NCBI GenBank assembly: GCA_017645905.1
Contig: JAGCNO010000002.1
Location: forward strand, 1 to 47,868
Length of the DNA: 47,868 nucleotides
Reading direction: 5' to 3'
DNA from: Prevotella sp.
GTDB lineage: Bacteria > Bacteroidota > Bacteroidia > Bacteroidales > Bacteroidaceae
In this document: in pieces, positions 9,024 through 17,677 of the stretch
Layout of the letters: every line of letters begins with the position of its first letter
How positions within the stretch are numbered: position 1 is the first letter of the stretch
Made by a program: the position numbers and the translations under genes
The notes under the pieces: model-generated
What the model saw: the letters and a program-made list of their open reading frames with translations, nothing else
What the model was told of the DNA's origin: nothing
The model's database searches: none

Positions 9024-9749
9024 ATGAAATACGCTGCCCTTAAAGAGGAAAAAGTCCGGCATTTGTCCTTTTACCTTGCTATGGAGGAATATCTGGCCCG
9101 CAGGGTGCTTCCCACCTTAGGTACGGAAGGCTACGATGGACTGTTCTTTATGTGGCAGGTACGTCCCAGCGTCATCTTCGGCCGCAATCAGGTTGCAGAA
9201 AACGAGGTGAACCTGGAATACTGTCGTAAGCACGGCATTGAAGTATTTCGTCGGAAGAGCGGTGGCGGCTGCGTTTATGCCGACGAGGACAACTTGATGC
9301 TCTCTTTCATCACCAGCGACGAGAACGTTAATTTCACTTATAACCGTTTCATCAATATGTTGCTGCTGGTGTTGCGCCGTCTTGGCATAGAGGCCACGGG
9401 CACTAACCACAACGACGTGCTGATAGGCGACAGAAAGGTGAGCGGAACCGCGTTCTATCACCTGCCAGGAGCCAGCATCGTTCACGCCACCATGCTCTAC
9501 GATACAAACATGGACCACATGTTGAATGCCATCACGCCAAGCAGCGAGAAACTGAAACGTAAGGGTGTGGAAAGTGTGCGCCAGCGTATTACGTTGCTGA
9601 AGAATCACACCACGCTGAGCATCGACGAACTAAAAGCCTTTGTTCGTCAAACCCTATGTCAAGGGGAAACAACACTTACCTCTGCCGACGAGGCAGCCAT
9701 TGAAGAGATGGAACAGGATTATCTTGCGCTGACGTTAAATGAGAAATGA
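9024..9749 (+). CDS. lplA: Lipoate-protein ligase
   Basis: This 241-aa enzyme activates lipoate with ATP and transfers it to a lysine of acceptor domains; here the evident target is GcvH, two genes downstream. It has the family motif RRKSGGGCVY (76-85) and DRKVSGTA (136-143), with Lys138 as the predicted catalytic lysine. It is shorter than E. coli LplA (about 338 aa) and lacks the C-terminal accessory domain, so it is either a minimal ligase or a member of the LipM/LplJ-like branch. It is first in the operon behind a good promoter. The stop codon (9747-9749) lies in an AAATGAG-type heptamer repeat. Confidence 0.9.
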   Translation: MKYAALKEEKVRHLSFYLAMEEYLARRVLPTLGTEGYDGLFFMWQVRPSVIFGRNQVAENEVNLEYCRKHGIEVFRRKSGGGCVYADEDNLMLSFITSDENVNFTYNRFINMLLLVLRRLGIEATGTNHNDVLIGDRKVSGTAFYHLPGASIVHATMLYDTNMDHMLNAITPSSEKLKRKGVESVRQRITLLKNHTTLSIDELKAFVRQTLCQGETTLTSADEAAIEEMEQDYLALTLNEK

Positions 9750-9758
9750 TAAATGAAA
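9738..9758. repeat. Heptamer repeat AAATGAN x3 at the lplA end
   Basis: Units AAATGAG, AAATGAT and AAATGAA lie in tandem, followed by a degenerate AATGATT. The lplA stop codon TGA falls inside the second unit. Confidence 0.7.
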
Positions 9759-9778
9759 ATGATTAATTTTATAACGCT

Positions 9779-10891
9779 ATGGAAGTGAAACAAGAGAATA
9801 AACGTACCTGTCTTTACGACAAGCATGTGGAACTGGGAGCACTGATGTCGCCCTTCGCTGGTTTTGAGATGCCCATTCAGTATAGTGGCATTACAGACGA
9901 GCACCTTGCCGTGCGCCAGCATTGCGGCGTGTTCGACGTGAGCCACATGGGTGAGGTGGTTGTCAACGGTAAGGACGCGGAACGCTTTGTACAGCACATT
10001 TTCACTAACGACGTGAAGGATGCCAAGGACGGGCAAGTGTTCTATGGCATGATGTGTCACGAGGATGGTGGCACCGTCGATGACCTGCTAGTCTATAAGA
10101 TGGCATTGGGGGACTATTTTCTAGTAATCAACGCCGCCAACATCGACAAGGACTGGGCATGGATTCAGGAACAGGCCAAGGGTTTCGAAGTCCTTTTAGA
10201 CAACAGGTCTGACCGCTACGCCCAATTGGCTGTCCAAGGTCCAGAGGCCGAGAAGGTCATATCGGAAGTGCTGGGGCTGGCAGAGTGCCAGACGATAGAG
10301 TTTTATCATGCCCGCTATGTCGACATCGACCCTAAGGTTCGCATGATTATGAGCCGCACGGGCTACACCGGCGAGGACGGCTTCGAGATTTATGCCTCGC
10401 CAGAAACCATCAATAATTATTGGGACAAGCTGCTGGCCAGCGGACGCTGCAAGCCATGCGGACTGGGATGCCGCGATACGCTACGCTTTGAGGTGGGACT
10501 GCCGCTCTATGGCGATGAACTGTCGGACGACATCTCGCCCGTCATGGCAAGCCTGTCGATGTTCGTGAAATTCGACAAGCCAGAGTTTATCGGACGCGAG
10601 GCGCTACTGAAACAAAAGACCGAGGGAACGGCCAAAAAGCTTGTCGGCATCGAACTGCACGACAAGGCCATCCCCCGTCACGGTTATACGGTCCTCAACA
10701 TGGAAGGCCAGCCCATTGGCGAGGTGACTACAGGCTATCATGGCATCTCCGTGGACAAGAGCGTCTGCGTGGCTCTTATTGATACAGCATACGCCAAACT
10801 GGGCACCGACCTGCAGATTCAAATCCGCAAAAAGGTATTCCCAGGTACGGTAGTGAAGAAACAGTTCTACAGTAAAAGCTATAAGCATTAG
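9779..10891 (+). CDS. gcvT: Glycine cleavage T protein (aminomethyltransferase)
   Basis: This 370-aa cytoplasmic enzyme releases ammonia from aminomethyl-lipoyl-GcvH and makes 5,10-methylene-tetrahydrofolate. Typical GcvT features are SPFAGFEMPIQYSGI, GVFDVSHMGEV, the RTGYTGEDGFEIY folate-site block and the C-terminal GEVTTGYHGISVDKS barrel. Length is normal for the family. It lies 29 bp after lplA. The TAG stop touches a large inverted repeat (10890-11002) that fills the space before gcvH. Confidence 0.96.
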   Translation: MEVKQENKRTCLYDKHVELGALMSPFAGFEMPIQYSGITDEHLAVRQHCGVFDVSHMGEVVVNGKDAERFVQHIFTNDVKDAKDGQVFYGMMCHEDGGTVDDLLVYKMALGDYFLVINAANIDKDWAWIQEQAKGFEVLLDNRSDRYAQLAVQGPEAEKVISEVLGLAECQTIEFYHARYVDIDPKVRMIMSRTGYTGEDGFEIYASPETINNYWDKLLASGRCKPCGLGCRDTLRFEVGLPLYGDELSDDISPVMASLSMFVKFDKPEFIGREALLKQKTEGTAKKLVGIELHDKAIPRHGYTVLNMEGQPIGEVTTGYHGISVDKSVCVALIDTAYAKLGTDLQIQIRKKVFPGTVVKKQFYSKSYKH

Positions 10892-11002
10892 CCCCCTAAG
10901 TTAGGGGAATGGGGTCTGAACAGGCGCAGACTCCCTCACTATCAACAATTAAATGGTCTGATAAACGCTTGTTCAGACCCCCATCCCCCTAACTTAGGGG
11001 GC
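10890..11002. repeat. Large C-rich inverted repeat between gcvT and gcvH
   Basis: The left arm (10890-10922) and right arm (10970-11002) are near-perfect inverted copies of about 33 bp, differing by single-base gaps. Each arm contains its own palindrome CCCCTAAGTTAGGGG and the word TCTGAACA. The loop is 47 nt. The right arm ends 7 nt before the gcvH ATG, so the folded RNA could influence gcvH translation. A single right-arm copy is embedded in lpdA at 14270-14306. Confidence 0.85.
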
Positions 11003-11009
11003 TTAAAAC

Positions 11010-11390
11010 ATGGCAAAAGTAATTGAAGGACTCTATTACAGCGAGTCGCACGAGTATGTGAGAGTGGAAGGTGGCTTCGGCTACATTGGTATTAGTGACT
11101 ATGCCCAGAACGCCTTGGGCAACGTGGTCTATGTGGACATGCCCGACGTGGACGACGAAGTGGAGGCCGGCGAGGAATTCGGCGCCGTAGAGAGTGTGAA
11201 GGCCGCCAGCGACTTGATAGCACCCGTCAGCGGCACCGTGGTCGAAGTGAACGAGGCCCTCGACGACCAGCCAGAACTACTGAACCAGGATCCCTACGAG
11301 AACTGGATTATCAAGGTGGAACTGAGCGACGAGTCCGAACTGGACAACCTTATGGGCGCAACAGCTTATACCGAGTTTACTGCGAAATAG
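11010..11390 (+). CDS. gcvH: Glycine cleavage H protein
   Basis: This 126-aa lipoyl carrier protein shuttles the aminomethyl group between P, T and Lpd. The lipoylation lysine is Lys64 in AVESVKAASD. The fold motifs YVRVEGGFGYIGISDYAQ and LGNVVYVDMP are typical, and length is normal. Its neighbours in the operon supply all partners, including the ligase LplA that modifies it. It is preceded by the C-rich inverted repeat and followed by a T run and an AATTCGTGG repeat region. Confidence 0.97.
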   Translation: MAKVIEGLYYSESHEYVRVEGGFGYIGISDYAQNALGNVVYVDMPDVDDEVEAGEEFGAVESVKAASDLIAPVSGTVVEVNEALDDQPELLNQDPYENWIIKVELSDESELDNLMGATAYTEFTAK

Positions 11391-11398
11391 TTTTTTTA

Positions 11399-11473
11399 AC
11401 CACGAATTAAACGAATGGTTCGTGAAATACATTAATAGTTCGTGTCAATTCGTGGTATTCGTCAAATTCGTGG
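11399..11473. repeat. CCACGAATT inverted/direct repeat between gcvH and gcvPA
   Basis: CCACGAATT (11400-11408) is matched by inverted copies AATTCGTGG at 11447-11455 and 11465-11473, with related ACGAATGGTTCGTG and TATTCGTC words between. This fills the 101-bp gcvH-gcvPA gap. It may fold in RNA; it has no coding content. Confidence 0.65.
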
Positions 11474-11491
11474 TAGAAATAATAGGAAATC

Positions 11492-12805
11492 ATGTATAAG
11501 TATTTTCCGCATACCGAGTCAGACCTTCAGGCGATGATGGATGTCATCGGTATCAAGAGCCTTGATGAGCTATATGCTGAGGTGCCTGAGTCGGTACGTT
11601 TCAGGGGTGACTACCAGCTACCGTCGGAGATGAGCGAGTTGGAAGTGCGCCAGCTGTTCGAGCAGCTGGGGGCGCAGAACCGCCAACTGGTATGCTTTTC
11701 CGGCGCAGGTGTCTACGACCACTACACGCCGTCGGTCATCCCGCAGCTACTGTCGCGCTCAGAATTCCTGACATCGTATACGCCCTATCAGGCAGAGATT
11801 TCGCAAGGCACCCTGCACTATATCTTCGAGTTCCAAAGCATGATGGCCGAGCTGACAGGCATGGACATCAGCAACGCTTCGATGTACGACGGCAGTACCG
11901 CCACCGCCGAGGCAATGATGATGGCTGTGGCTGCCGGTAAGAAGCAGAACAAGGTGCTGGTCAGCGAGACCATTGACCCCAAGACGCTCGCCGTCGTCAA
12001 GACCTATGCCCATTTCCACGGCATCGACTTGGAGATGATTCCTGCAAAGAATGGCGTTACCGACCTCTCTGCTCTCAACTCTCAACTTTCAACTCAAACT
12101 GGCGTGGCTGGCGTTATTGTCCAGCAACCTAACTTCTTCGGCATCGTGGAGGACTATAGCGGCTTTGCCGAGGCTATCCACAACGCGAAGGCCCTGTTCA
12201 TCATGAACAGCGTCATTGCCGACCTCGCTGTGCTGAAGACACCTGCCGAATGGGGTGCCGACATTGCGGTTGGCGACGGCCAGTCGCTTGGCATACCGAT
12301 GCAATGGGGCGGTCCCTACGTAGGCTATATGTGCTGCACGGAGAAACTGATAAGAAAGATGCCAGGACGTATCGTCGGCAAGACCGTCGACAATCGTGGC
12401 CAAAGGGCTTTCGTGCTTACGCTCCAGGCTCGCGAACAGCACATCCGACGGCAGAAGGCCACCTCGAACATCTGTTCTAACCAGTCGTTGATGGCACTAT
12501 TCGCCACCATCTACTGCTCACTAATGGGTCGCCAAGGACTGAAGGAGGCCGCCGAGTTGAGTTATGCCGGTGCCCACTACCTATGCGATAAGCTCATAGC
12601 TACGGGCCACTTCACCCTCGTCTACAACCAGCCTTTCTTCAACGAGTTCGTCGTCCGCTACGACGGCAATGTCGATGCCTTGCAGAGGCGTTTTCTGGAG
12701 AATGGCATCTTTGGTGGTGTCAAGGTGGCCGACGAGGAGCTTATGTTTGCCGTTACCGAAAAGAGAACAAAGGAAGAGATTGACAAATTAATAGCATTGG
12801 TATGA
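11492..12805 (+). CDS. gcvPA: Glycine dehydrogenase (decarboxylating) subunit 1
   Basis: This 437-aa protein is the N-terminal half of the split P protein, which decarboxylates glycine with PLP. Typical features are the N-terminal YKYFPHTESD block, GAGVYDHYTPSVI (71-83), QGTLHYIFEFQ and the QARIDQHIRR-type block, here LQAREQHIRRQKATSNICSN. The PLP lysine is in the partner subunit GcvPB. Residues about 194-203 (SALNSQLSTQ) are encoded by a CTCTCAA heptamer repeat (12072-12099), in a loop where homologues are normally shorter. The last bases overlap gcvPB by 4 nt (ATGA). Confidence 0.95.
   Translation: MYKYFPHTESDLQAMMDVIGIKSLDELYAEVPESVRFRGDYQLPSEMSELEVRQLFEQLGAQNRQLVCFSGAGVYDHYTPSVIPQLLSRSEFLTSYTPYQAEISQGTLHYIFEFQSMMAELTGMDISNASMYDGSTATAEAMMMAVAAGKKQNKVLVSETIDPKTLAVVKTYAHFHGIDLEMIPAKNGVTDLSALNSQLSTQTGVAGVIVQQPNFFGIVEDYSGFAEAIHNAKALFIMNSVIADLAVLKTPAEWGADIAVGDGQSLGIPMQWGGPYVGYMCCTEKLIRKMPGRIVGKTVDNRGQRAFVLTLQAREQHIRRQKATSNICSNQSLMALFATIYCSLMGRQGLKEAAELSYAGAHYLCDKLIATGHFTLVYNQPFFNEFVVRYDGNVDALQRRFLENGIFGGVKVADEELMFAVTEKRTKEEIDKLIALV
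12072..12099. repeat. In-frame heptamer repeat CTCTCAA inside gcvPA
   Basis: Four tandem 7-nt units (CTCTCAA, CTCTCAA, CTTTCAA, CTCAAAC) lie within the open frame, encoding SALNSQLSTQ. They belong to the same CTYAACT-like family as the intergenic array at 40882-40965. Confidence 0.75.
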
Positions 12806-14211
12806 ACAACAAGTTATACGGAAACCTGATTTTCGAACTCTCCCAAGAAGGTCGCTGTGGCTACTCGCTGCCGAAGAACCGCTTTGGCAATTATGAGATA
12901 CCTGTATCGATGCGGCGCAAAGAAGATGCCCAGCTTCCTGAGTGCGACGAGATGACTGTCGTGCGCCACTATACCAACCTTTCCGCCAACAACTTCGGCG
13001 TGGACAACGGCTTCTATCCCCTCGGCTCCTGTACCATGAAGTACAACCCCAAGATTAACGAGGAGATGGCAGCCCTGCCGCAGTTCCAGAACCTGCATCC
13101 CCTGCAGCCTGCTGAGACTGTGAAGGGTGCGGAGGCGGTATGCACGCTTCTCTGTCGCTCGCTCTGCGAACTGACGGGTCTCCATGCCTTCACGCTGAAG
13201 CCCTTTGCCGGTGCTCATGGTGAGCTGACAGGACTCATGGTCATCAAACGTTACCACGAGAGTCGTGGCGACATGCAGCGTACTAAGGTCATTGTGCCCG
13301 ACTCTGCCCACGGCACCAACCCTGCCAGTGCCGCCGTCTGTGGCTTCGACATCCTTGAAGTGAAGTCCACCCCAGAGGGTCTGGTCTCTTTGGAAGACTT
13401 AGAGAATATAGTCGCTCAAGAGAAAGACACTATCGCCGCCATGATGATGACCAACCCCAACACCCTCGGTCTCTTCGAACGTCAGATTCCTGCCATCGAG
13501 AAGATTATCCACGAGGCTGGAGGTCTGATGTACTACGACGGTGCAAATCTCAACCCCATGCTTGGTGCTGCCCGCCCAGGTGACATGGGCTTCGACGTGA
13601 TGCACATCAACCTCCACAAGACCTTCTCCACTCCCCACGGCGGTGGCGGTCCCGGAGCCGGTCCTGTAGGAGTGCGCAAGGGCTTGGAAACGTTCTTCCC
13701 CGAGGTATCGCCCTATCATGGCAACTTCGCCGTCGCCATCCGAGCCTACGCTTACATCCTCTCCTTAGGTCGAGAGCACATCAAGGAGGTGGGACCGCTG
13801 GCCACCCTCAATGCCAATTACATAAAGGAGCAGTTGAAGGATGTCTACGAGCTTCCCATCGAAGGCCTTTGCAAGCATGAGTTCGTATTCGACGGTCTGA
13901 CGGATAAGTCCACGGGCGTCACCACTATGGATGTAGCCAAGCGTCTGCTCGACTACGGCTATCACGCCCCCACCATCTACTTTCCCCTGCTGTTCCACGA
14001 GAGCCTGATGATTGAGCCTACAGAGAACGAGTCGAAGGAGACTATCGACGGCTTCATCGCCGTGATGCGCCAGATAGCCCAGGAGGCGAAGGACACCCCT
14101 GATATGGTGAAGTCGGCCCCTCACAACACTCCCATCGGCCGCGTCGACGATGTGCTGGCTGCCAAGCACCCAGTCACCACCTATCGTCAGCTCATTAGCC
14201 CACAAAGTTAA
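12802..14211 (+). CDS. gcvPB: Glycine dehydrogenase (decarboxylating) subunit 2
   Basis: This 469-aa C-terminal half of the P protein carries the PLP site. Lys273 in HINLHKTFSTPHGGGGPG is the Schiff-base lysine, followed by the conserved Gly-rich loop. Other signatures are YPLGSCTMKYNPK (72-84), PDSAHGTNPASAA and NPNTLGLFE. It is translationally coupled to gcvPA by the ATGA overlap, as expected for subunits of one heterotetramer. Length is normal. Confidence 0.97.
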   Translation: MNNKLYGNLIFELSQEGRCGYSLPKNRFGNYEIPVSMRRKEDAQLPECDEMTVVRHYTNLSANNFGVDNGFYPLGSCTMKYNPKINEEMAALPQFQNLHPLQPAETVKGAEAVCTLLCRSLCELTGLHAFTLKPFAGAHGELTGLMVIKRYHESRGDMQRTKVIVPDSAHGTNPASAAVCGFDILEVKSTPEGLVSLEDLENIVAQEKDTIAAMMMTNPNTLGLFERQIPAIEKIIHEAGGLMYYDGANLNPMLGAARPGDMGFDVMHINLHKTFSTPHGGGGPGAGPVGVRKGLETFFPEVSPYHGNFAVAIRAYAYILSLGREHIKEVGPLATLNANYIKEQLKDVYELPIEGLCKHEFVFDGLTDKSTGVTTMDVAKRLLDYGYHAPTIYFPLLFHESLMIEPTENESKETIDGFIAVMRQIAQEAKDTPDMVKSAPHNTPIGRVDDVLAAKHPVTTYRQLISPQS

Positions 14212-14244
14212 GAGGCTGAACAAATTACATTAATCAAACCCTAT

Positions 14245-15642
14245 ATGGATGAATTGAAAACGGGGGCTACTTGTTCAGACCCCCAACCCCCCAACTTAGG
14301 GGGCTCCGCAGATGTGATTATCATCGGAGCTGGCCCAGGTGGTTACCGAGCCGCAGAACTTGCCGCCAAGGCCGGCCTGAAGGTTGTCATCTTCGAGCAG
14401 GGGCATGTTGGCGGCACCTGCCTCAACGAGGGTTGCATACCCACAAAGACCTACGTCCACAGCGCCACCTTCGCTGAGGCAGTAGAGCGCCAGCCTCAGG
14501 TCGTTCAACAGTTGCGTGCCGGTGTGGAGCAAATCCTCTCCCACCCCAACATCACCCTTGTCCGTGCTGAGGCTCGCTTTGTCGACGCCCATACTGTCGA
14601 AGCATTAGAAGTAGAGTACAGCGCCCCTTACATCATCATCGCCACAGGTTCTGTTCCCAAGTGCCTACCCATAGAGGGAGCCTCGCTTGCCCTCGACAGC
14701 CGTGACCTGCTCCAGCTCGACCATCTGCCCGAAAGCCTCTGCATCATCGGTGCAGGTGTCATCGGTATGGAGTTTGCGAGCATCTTCAATACTTTTGGCT
14801 CTAAGGTTACGGTCGTGGAGTTCCTGAAAGAGTGCCTCCCCGCCCTCGACAGCGACATCGCCAAGCGTCTGCGTAAGGTTTTGGAGAAGCGCGGCGTGGA
14901 GTTCTGTCTTCAGAGCGCAGTTACAGGAATCCGCTCTTCTCACTTAACTCCTAACACCTCACTCTTAACTCCTAACTCCTCGAAGACCGTCACCTTCACC
15001 GACAAGAAGGGCAAGGAGCAGACCCTCGAAGCCGAGGAAGTATTGATGGCTGTCGGCCGCGCTCCCCGCGTCTATGACCACTTCCGCAATGCCGGCTTCG
15101 ACTATGATGTCCGCTCCGGGATTAAGGTAGACGACCACTTCGAGACCACCGTCAAGGGCATCTACGCCATCGGCGACTGTAACGGTCGTCAGATGCTTGC
15201 CCACGCCGCAGAGGCCCAGGCCAAAGCCGTCGTGGAGCACATCCTTTCACTCCTTGTCCTAAACCACCAAACTACTAATCCCCAAAACGACCAAACGCTC
15301 ATTCCTGCCGCCATCTTCACCAAGCCCGAGGCTGCCTGCGTAGGTCCCGGCGAAGACCAGCTGAAAGCCGCCGGTACCCTCTACGAGTGTCGGAAGGCCT
15401 TCTATCGTGCCAACGGTAAAGCCCTGGCAATGAACGAGACAGAGGGTATGCTTAAACTCTTTTCTGAGCTCAACGCCGGTCGCATCCTTGGCTGTCACGT
15501 CTTCGGCGCCCATAGTGCCGACCTGGTACAGGAGGCCAGCGTGCTGATGTATTTGGGTGCCACAGTAGCCCAGCTACGCCAGATGGTGCACATCCACCCC
15601 ACCCTCAGCGAGCTCCTGCTATCGGCTGCAGAGATCGACTAA
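14245..15642 (+). CDS. lpdA: Dihydrolipoyl dehydrogenase with three low-complexity insertions
   Basis: This 465-aa FAD enzyme reoxidises dihydrolipoyl-GcvH with NAD+ (L protein). The FAD motif GAGPGG is at 28-33, the redox disulfide is C59/C64 (GGTCLNEGCIPTKT), the NAD motif IIGAGVIGMEF starts near 167, and the C-terminal His451-Pro with Glu456 is the catalytic dyad. Three segments do not look like the family: residues about 9-21, encoded by a C-rich palindromic repeat (14270-14306); 231-246, encoded by CTTAACT/CCTAACT heptamers (14943-14977); and about 338-350 (NHQTTNPQNDQ), also from a repetitive AC-rich stretch. All keep the frame and avoid the active site, so the enzyme is probably functional. 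Confidence 0.95.
   Translation: MDELKTGATCSDPQPPNLGGSADVIIIGAGPGGYRAAELAAKAGLKVVIFEQGHVGGTCLNEGCIPTKTYVHSATFAEAVERQPQVVQQLRAGVEQILSHPNITLVRAEARFVDAHTVEALEVEYSAPYIIIATGSVPKCLPIEGASLALDSRDLLQLDHLPESLCIIGAGVIGMEFASIFNTFGSKVTVVEFLKECLPALDSDIAKRLRKVLEKRGVEFCLQSAVTGIRSSHLTPNTSLLTPNSSKTVTFTDKKGKEQTLEAEEVLMAVGRAPRVYDHFRNAGFDYDVRSGIKVDDHFETTVKGIYAIGDCNGRQMLAHAAEAQAKAVVEHILSLLVLNHQTTNPQNDQTLIPAAIFTKPEAACVGPGEDQLKAAGTLYECRKAFYRANGKALAMNETEGMLKLFSELNAGRILGCHVFGAHSADLVQEASVLMYLGATVAQLRQMVHIHPTLSELLLSAAEID
14270..14306. repeat. C-rich palindromic repeat in frame in lpdA
   Basis: Positions 14270-14306 match the right arm of the gcvT-gcvH inverted repeat (TTGTTCAGACCCCC then CAACTTAGGGGGCT). Here the repeat lies within the first 21 codons and is translated as TCSDPQPPNLGGS just before the FAD-binding strand. 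Confidence 0.85.
14943..14977. repeat. In-frame heptamer repeat CTTAACT/CCTAACT in lpdA
   Basis: Five tandem 7-nt units (CTTAACT, CCTAACA, CCTCACT, CTTAACT, CCTAACT) encode LTPNTSLLTPNS. The same units make up the intergenic array at 40882-40965 and, inverted, the right edge of the window. Confidence 0.85.
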
Positions 15643-15659
15643 TATAATTACAACATATT

Positions 15660-17339
15660 ATGAAAACAGACATACAGATTGCACGAGAATGTGAACTGAA
15701 GCCTATTGGCGACATTGCTGCACAGTTAGGAATAGCTCTGGAAGATATTGAGCCTTACGGACGCTATATGGCCAAGGTGCCCCTGTCACTCATCAATGAG
15801 GAGAAGGTCAGGCAGAGCCGTCTGATTCTGGTGACAGCCATCAGTCCCACGAAGACCGGTATTGGCAAGACCACCGTCAGCATCGGCCTGACACTGGGTC
15901 TTAACAGGATTGGCAAGAAGGCCGCCGTAGCCCTACGTGAGCCATCGCTCGGCCCTTGTTTCGGCATCAAGGGCGGTGCTGCCGGCGGCGGTTATGCCCA
16001 GGTGCTGCCTATGGAGAAGATTAACCTGCACTTTACAGGCGACTTCCACGCCGTGACCTCGGCACACAACACCATCAGTGCCCTCTTAGACAACTATCTC
16101 TACCAGCACCGTAAGGAGGGTTTCTCTCTGCGCGAGATATTCTGGAAGCGCGTGCTCGATGTCAACGACCGTGCCCTGCGTAACGTAGTGACTGGCCTGC
16201 GTGGCGACGGCGTGGTCTCTGAGACAGGCTTCGATATCACCCCGGCCTCTGAACTGATGGCCATCCTCTGTCTGGCTACCAGCGAGGAAGACCTTCAGCG
16301 TCGTATTGAGAACATCGTGCTGGGCATCACTGCCGATGGCAAGTTGTTCAAGGTTAAAGACCTCGGCGTGGCAGGAGCCATCACCGTACTGCTGAGGGAC
16401 GCCCTCAACCCCAACCTCGTACAGACAACGGAGAACACGCCAGCCTTTATCCACGGCGGGCCCTTTGCCAACATCGCCCACGGCTGCTCCAGCGTGCTGG
16501 CCACCAAGATGGCCATGAGCTACTGCGACTATGTAGTCACAGAGGCAGGCTTCGGAGCCGACCTCGGGGCAGAGAAGTTCTTTGACATCAAGTGCCGCAA
16601 GGCAGGCCTGCAGCCGCGACTGGTGGTTATTGTTGCCACTACACAGGGCCTGAAGATGCACGGCGGCGTGAGCCTCGACCATATCAAGGAACCGAACAGC
16701 AACGGACTGAAGGAAGGATTGAAGAACCTGAACCGCCATATCAACAATATGCAGGGCTTCGGACAGCCCGTCATCGTGACGCTCAACCGCTTCGATTCCG
16801 ACTCAGAAGAGGAGATAGACATCGTTCGCAAGAACTGCGAGGAGCTGGGCGTGGGCTTTGCCGTCAACGAAGCCTTCCTCAAAGGCGGTGAGGGCGCCGT
16901 AGAACTGGCCCAGAAAGTGGTGGACACCATCGACCGCATACAGCCACTGCCCATCCGCTTTACCTATAAGGAGGCCGACTGTCTGGAGGATAAGATTGAG
17001 AAGGTCTGCAAGCGCATCTATGGCGCTTCGGCAGTGGAGTATGGCAAGACCGTGAAAAAGAAACTCGAATCCCTGCGCGCCACCTTTACCGATGAAGACC
17101 AGGTCATCGCCCACTACCCTGTGTGCATCGCCAAGACACAGTTCTCCTTCACCGCCGATTCTACCCGCTACGGTTCGCCCGAGGGCTTTACCATCCGTAT
17201 CCGTGACGTCATACTCAACTGTGGCAGCGAGATGATAGTGGCCATCGCCGGCGACATGCTCCGTATGCCAGGACTCCCCAAGAGTCCACAGGCCGAACGC
17301 ATCAACATCGTAAACGGAGAAATCGAGGGACTGTCATAA
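15660..17339 (+). CDS. fhs: Formate-tetrahydrofolate ligase
   Basis: This 559-aa cytoplasmic enzyme makes 10-formyl-tetrahydrofolate from formate, THF and ATP. The P-loop-like segment [11 protein letters not shown] is at about 62-72, followed by [22 protein letters not shown] and the HFTGDFHA motif of this family. Length is normal. It lies 17 bp after lpdA in the same operon, so the glycine-cleavage output (methylene-THF) and formate activation share control; it is followed by a terminator-like hairpin. It could run toward formyl-THF for purine synthesis (purN is at 40.3 kb) or in reverse to yield ATP and formate. Confidence 0.97.
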   Translation: MKTDIQIARECELKPIGDIAAQLGIALEDIEPYGRYMAKVPLSLINEEKVRQSRLILVTAISPTKTGIGKTTVSIGLTLGLNRIGKKAAVALREPSLGPCFGIKGGAAGGGYAQVLPMEKINLHFTGDFHAVTSAHNTISALLDNYLYQHRKEGFSLREIFWKRVLDVNDRALRNVVTGLRGDGVVSETGFDITPASELMAILCLATSEEDLQRRIENIVLGITADGKLFKVKDLGVAGAITVLLRDALNPNLVQTTENTPAFIHGGPFANIAHGCSSVLATKMAMSYCDYVVTEAGFGADLGAEKFFDIKCRKAGLQPRLVVIVATTQGLKMHGGVSLDHIKEPNSNGLKEGLKNLNRHINNMQGFGQPVIVTLNRFDSDSEEEIDIVRKNCEELGVGFAVNEAFLKGGEGAVELAQKVVDTIDRIQPLPIRFTYKEADCLEDKIEKVCKRIYGASAVEYGKTVKKKLESLRATFTDEDQVIAHYPVCIAKTQFSFTADSTRYGSPEGFTIRIRDVILNCGSEMIVAIAGDMLRMPGLPKSPQAERINIVNGEIEGLS

Positions 17340-17391
17340 AGTATGACCCATGAGGGCAATGCATCGTTGGACACTGAATACTATTTTTTCG

Positions 17392-17428
17392 TGACCCTGT
17401 AAAGTACTGACTGACAGGGTCATATTTA
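17392..17428 (+). terminator. Terminator-like hairpin after fhs
   Basis: TGACCCTGT (17392-17400) and ACAGGGTCA (17414-17422) form a 9-bp stem with a 13-nt loop, followed by TATTTATT. It lies 53 bp past the fhs stop and is the probable end of the glycine-cleavage operon. Confidence 0.65.
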
Positions 17429-17471
17429 TTGTCATTGCCAGAATAGAATGCTTATTAAAGACAGGGGTCAG

Positions 17472-17578
17472 ACTTTGAGCCGTTTGAACTATGAGAAAAA
17501 GCCGTTCTTTCTACTAGTAAAAGCCGTTCTTTCTGATAGAAAAAGCCGTTCTTTCTATGAGAGAAAGCCGTTCTTTCT
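17472..17578. repeat. 22-bp dyad array, copy 1 (four units)
   Basis: ACTTTGAGCCGTTTGAACT (17472-17490) is followed by exactly four tandem 22-bp units at 17491-17512, 17513-17534, 17535-17556 and 17557-17578. The core of each is A-G-A-A-A-x-A, then GCCGT, then TCTTTCT, a 7-bp dyad around 5 nt, with a variable 3-nt spacer. It lies between the fhs terminator and the GH53 promoter and has no coding potential. Confidence 0.9.
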
Positions 17579-17632
17579 GCCAGAGATATAAAAAAATGAT
17601 TTGCTATTGAGCTATTTATAAAATAAAATGTG

Positions 17633-17640
17633 TATTTTTG
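17633..17640 (+). promoter_or_regulatory. -7 box of the GH53 gene
   Basis: TATTTTTG matches TAnnTTTG. A -33 TTTG at correct spacing is not seen. The dyad array ends 54 bp upstream. Confidence 0.5.
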
Positions 17641-17677
17641 CAGCGTCCAAAAGCAAAGCGTAATGGATTATTCAAAC

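Noticed and set aside
8900-9024. Glycine riboswitch before the gcv operon
   Set aside because: The promoter -7 box ends about 30 nt before lplA, leaving no room for an aptamer.
10890-11002. Inverted repeat as an IS end or MITE with target duplication
   Set aside because: No flanking direct duplication is visible, and the left arm fuses to the gcvT stop codon; the mobile origin remains unproven.
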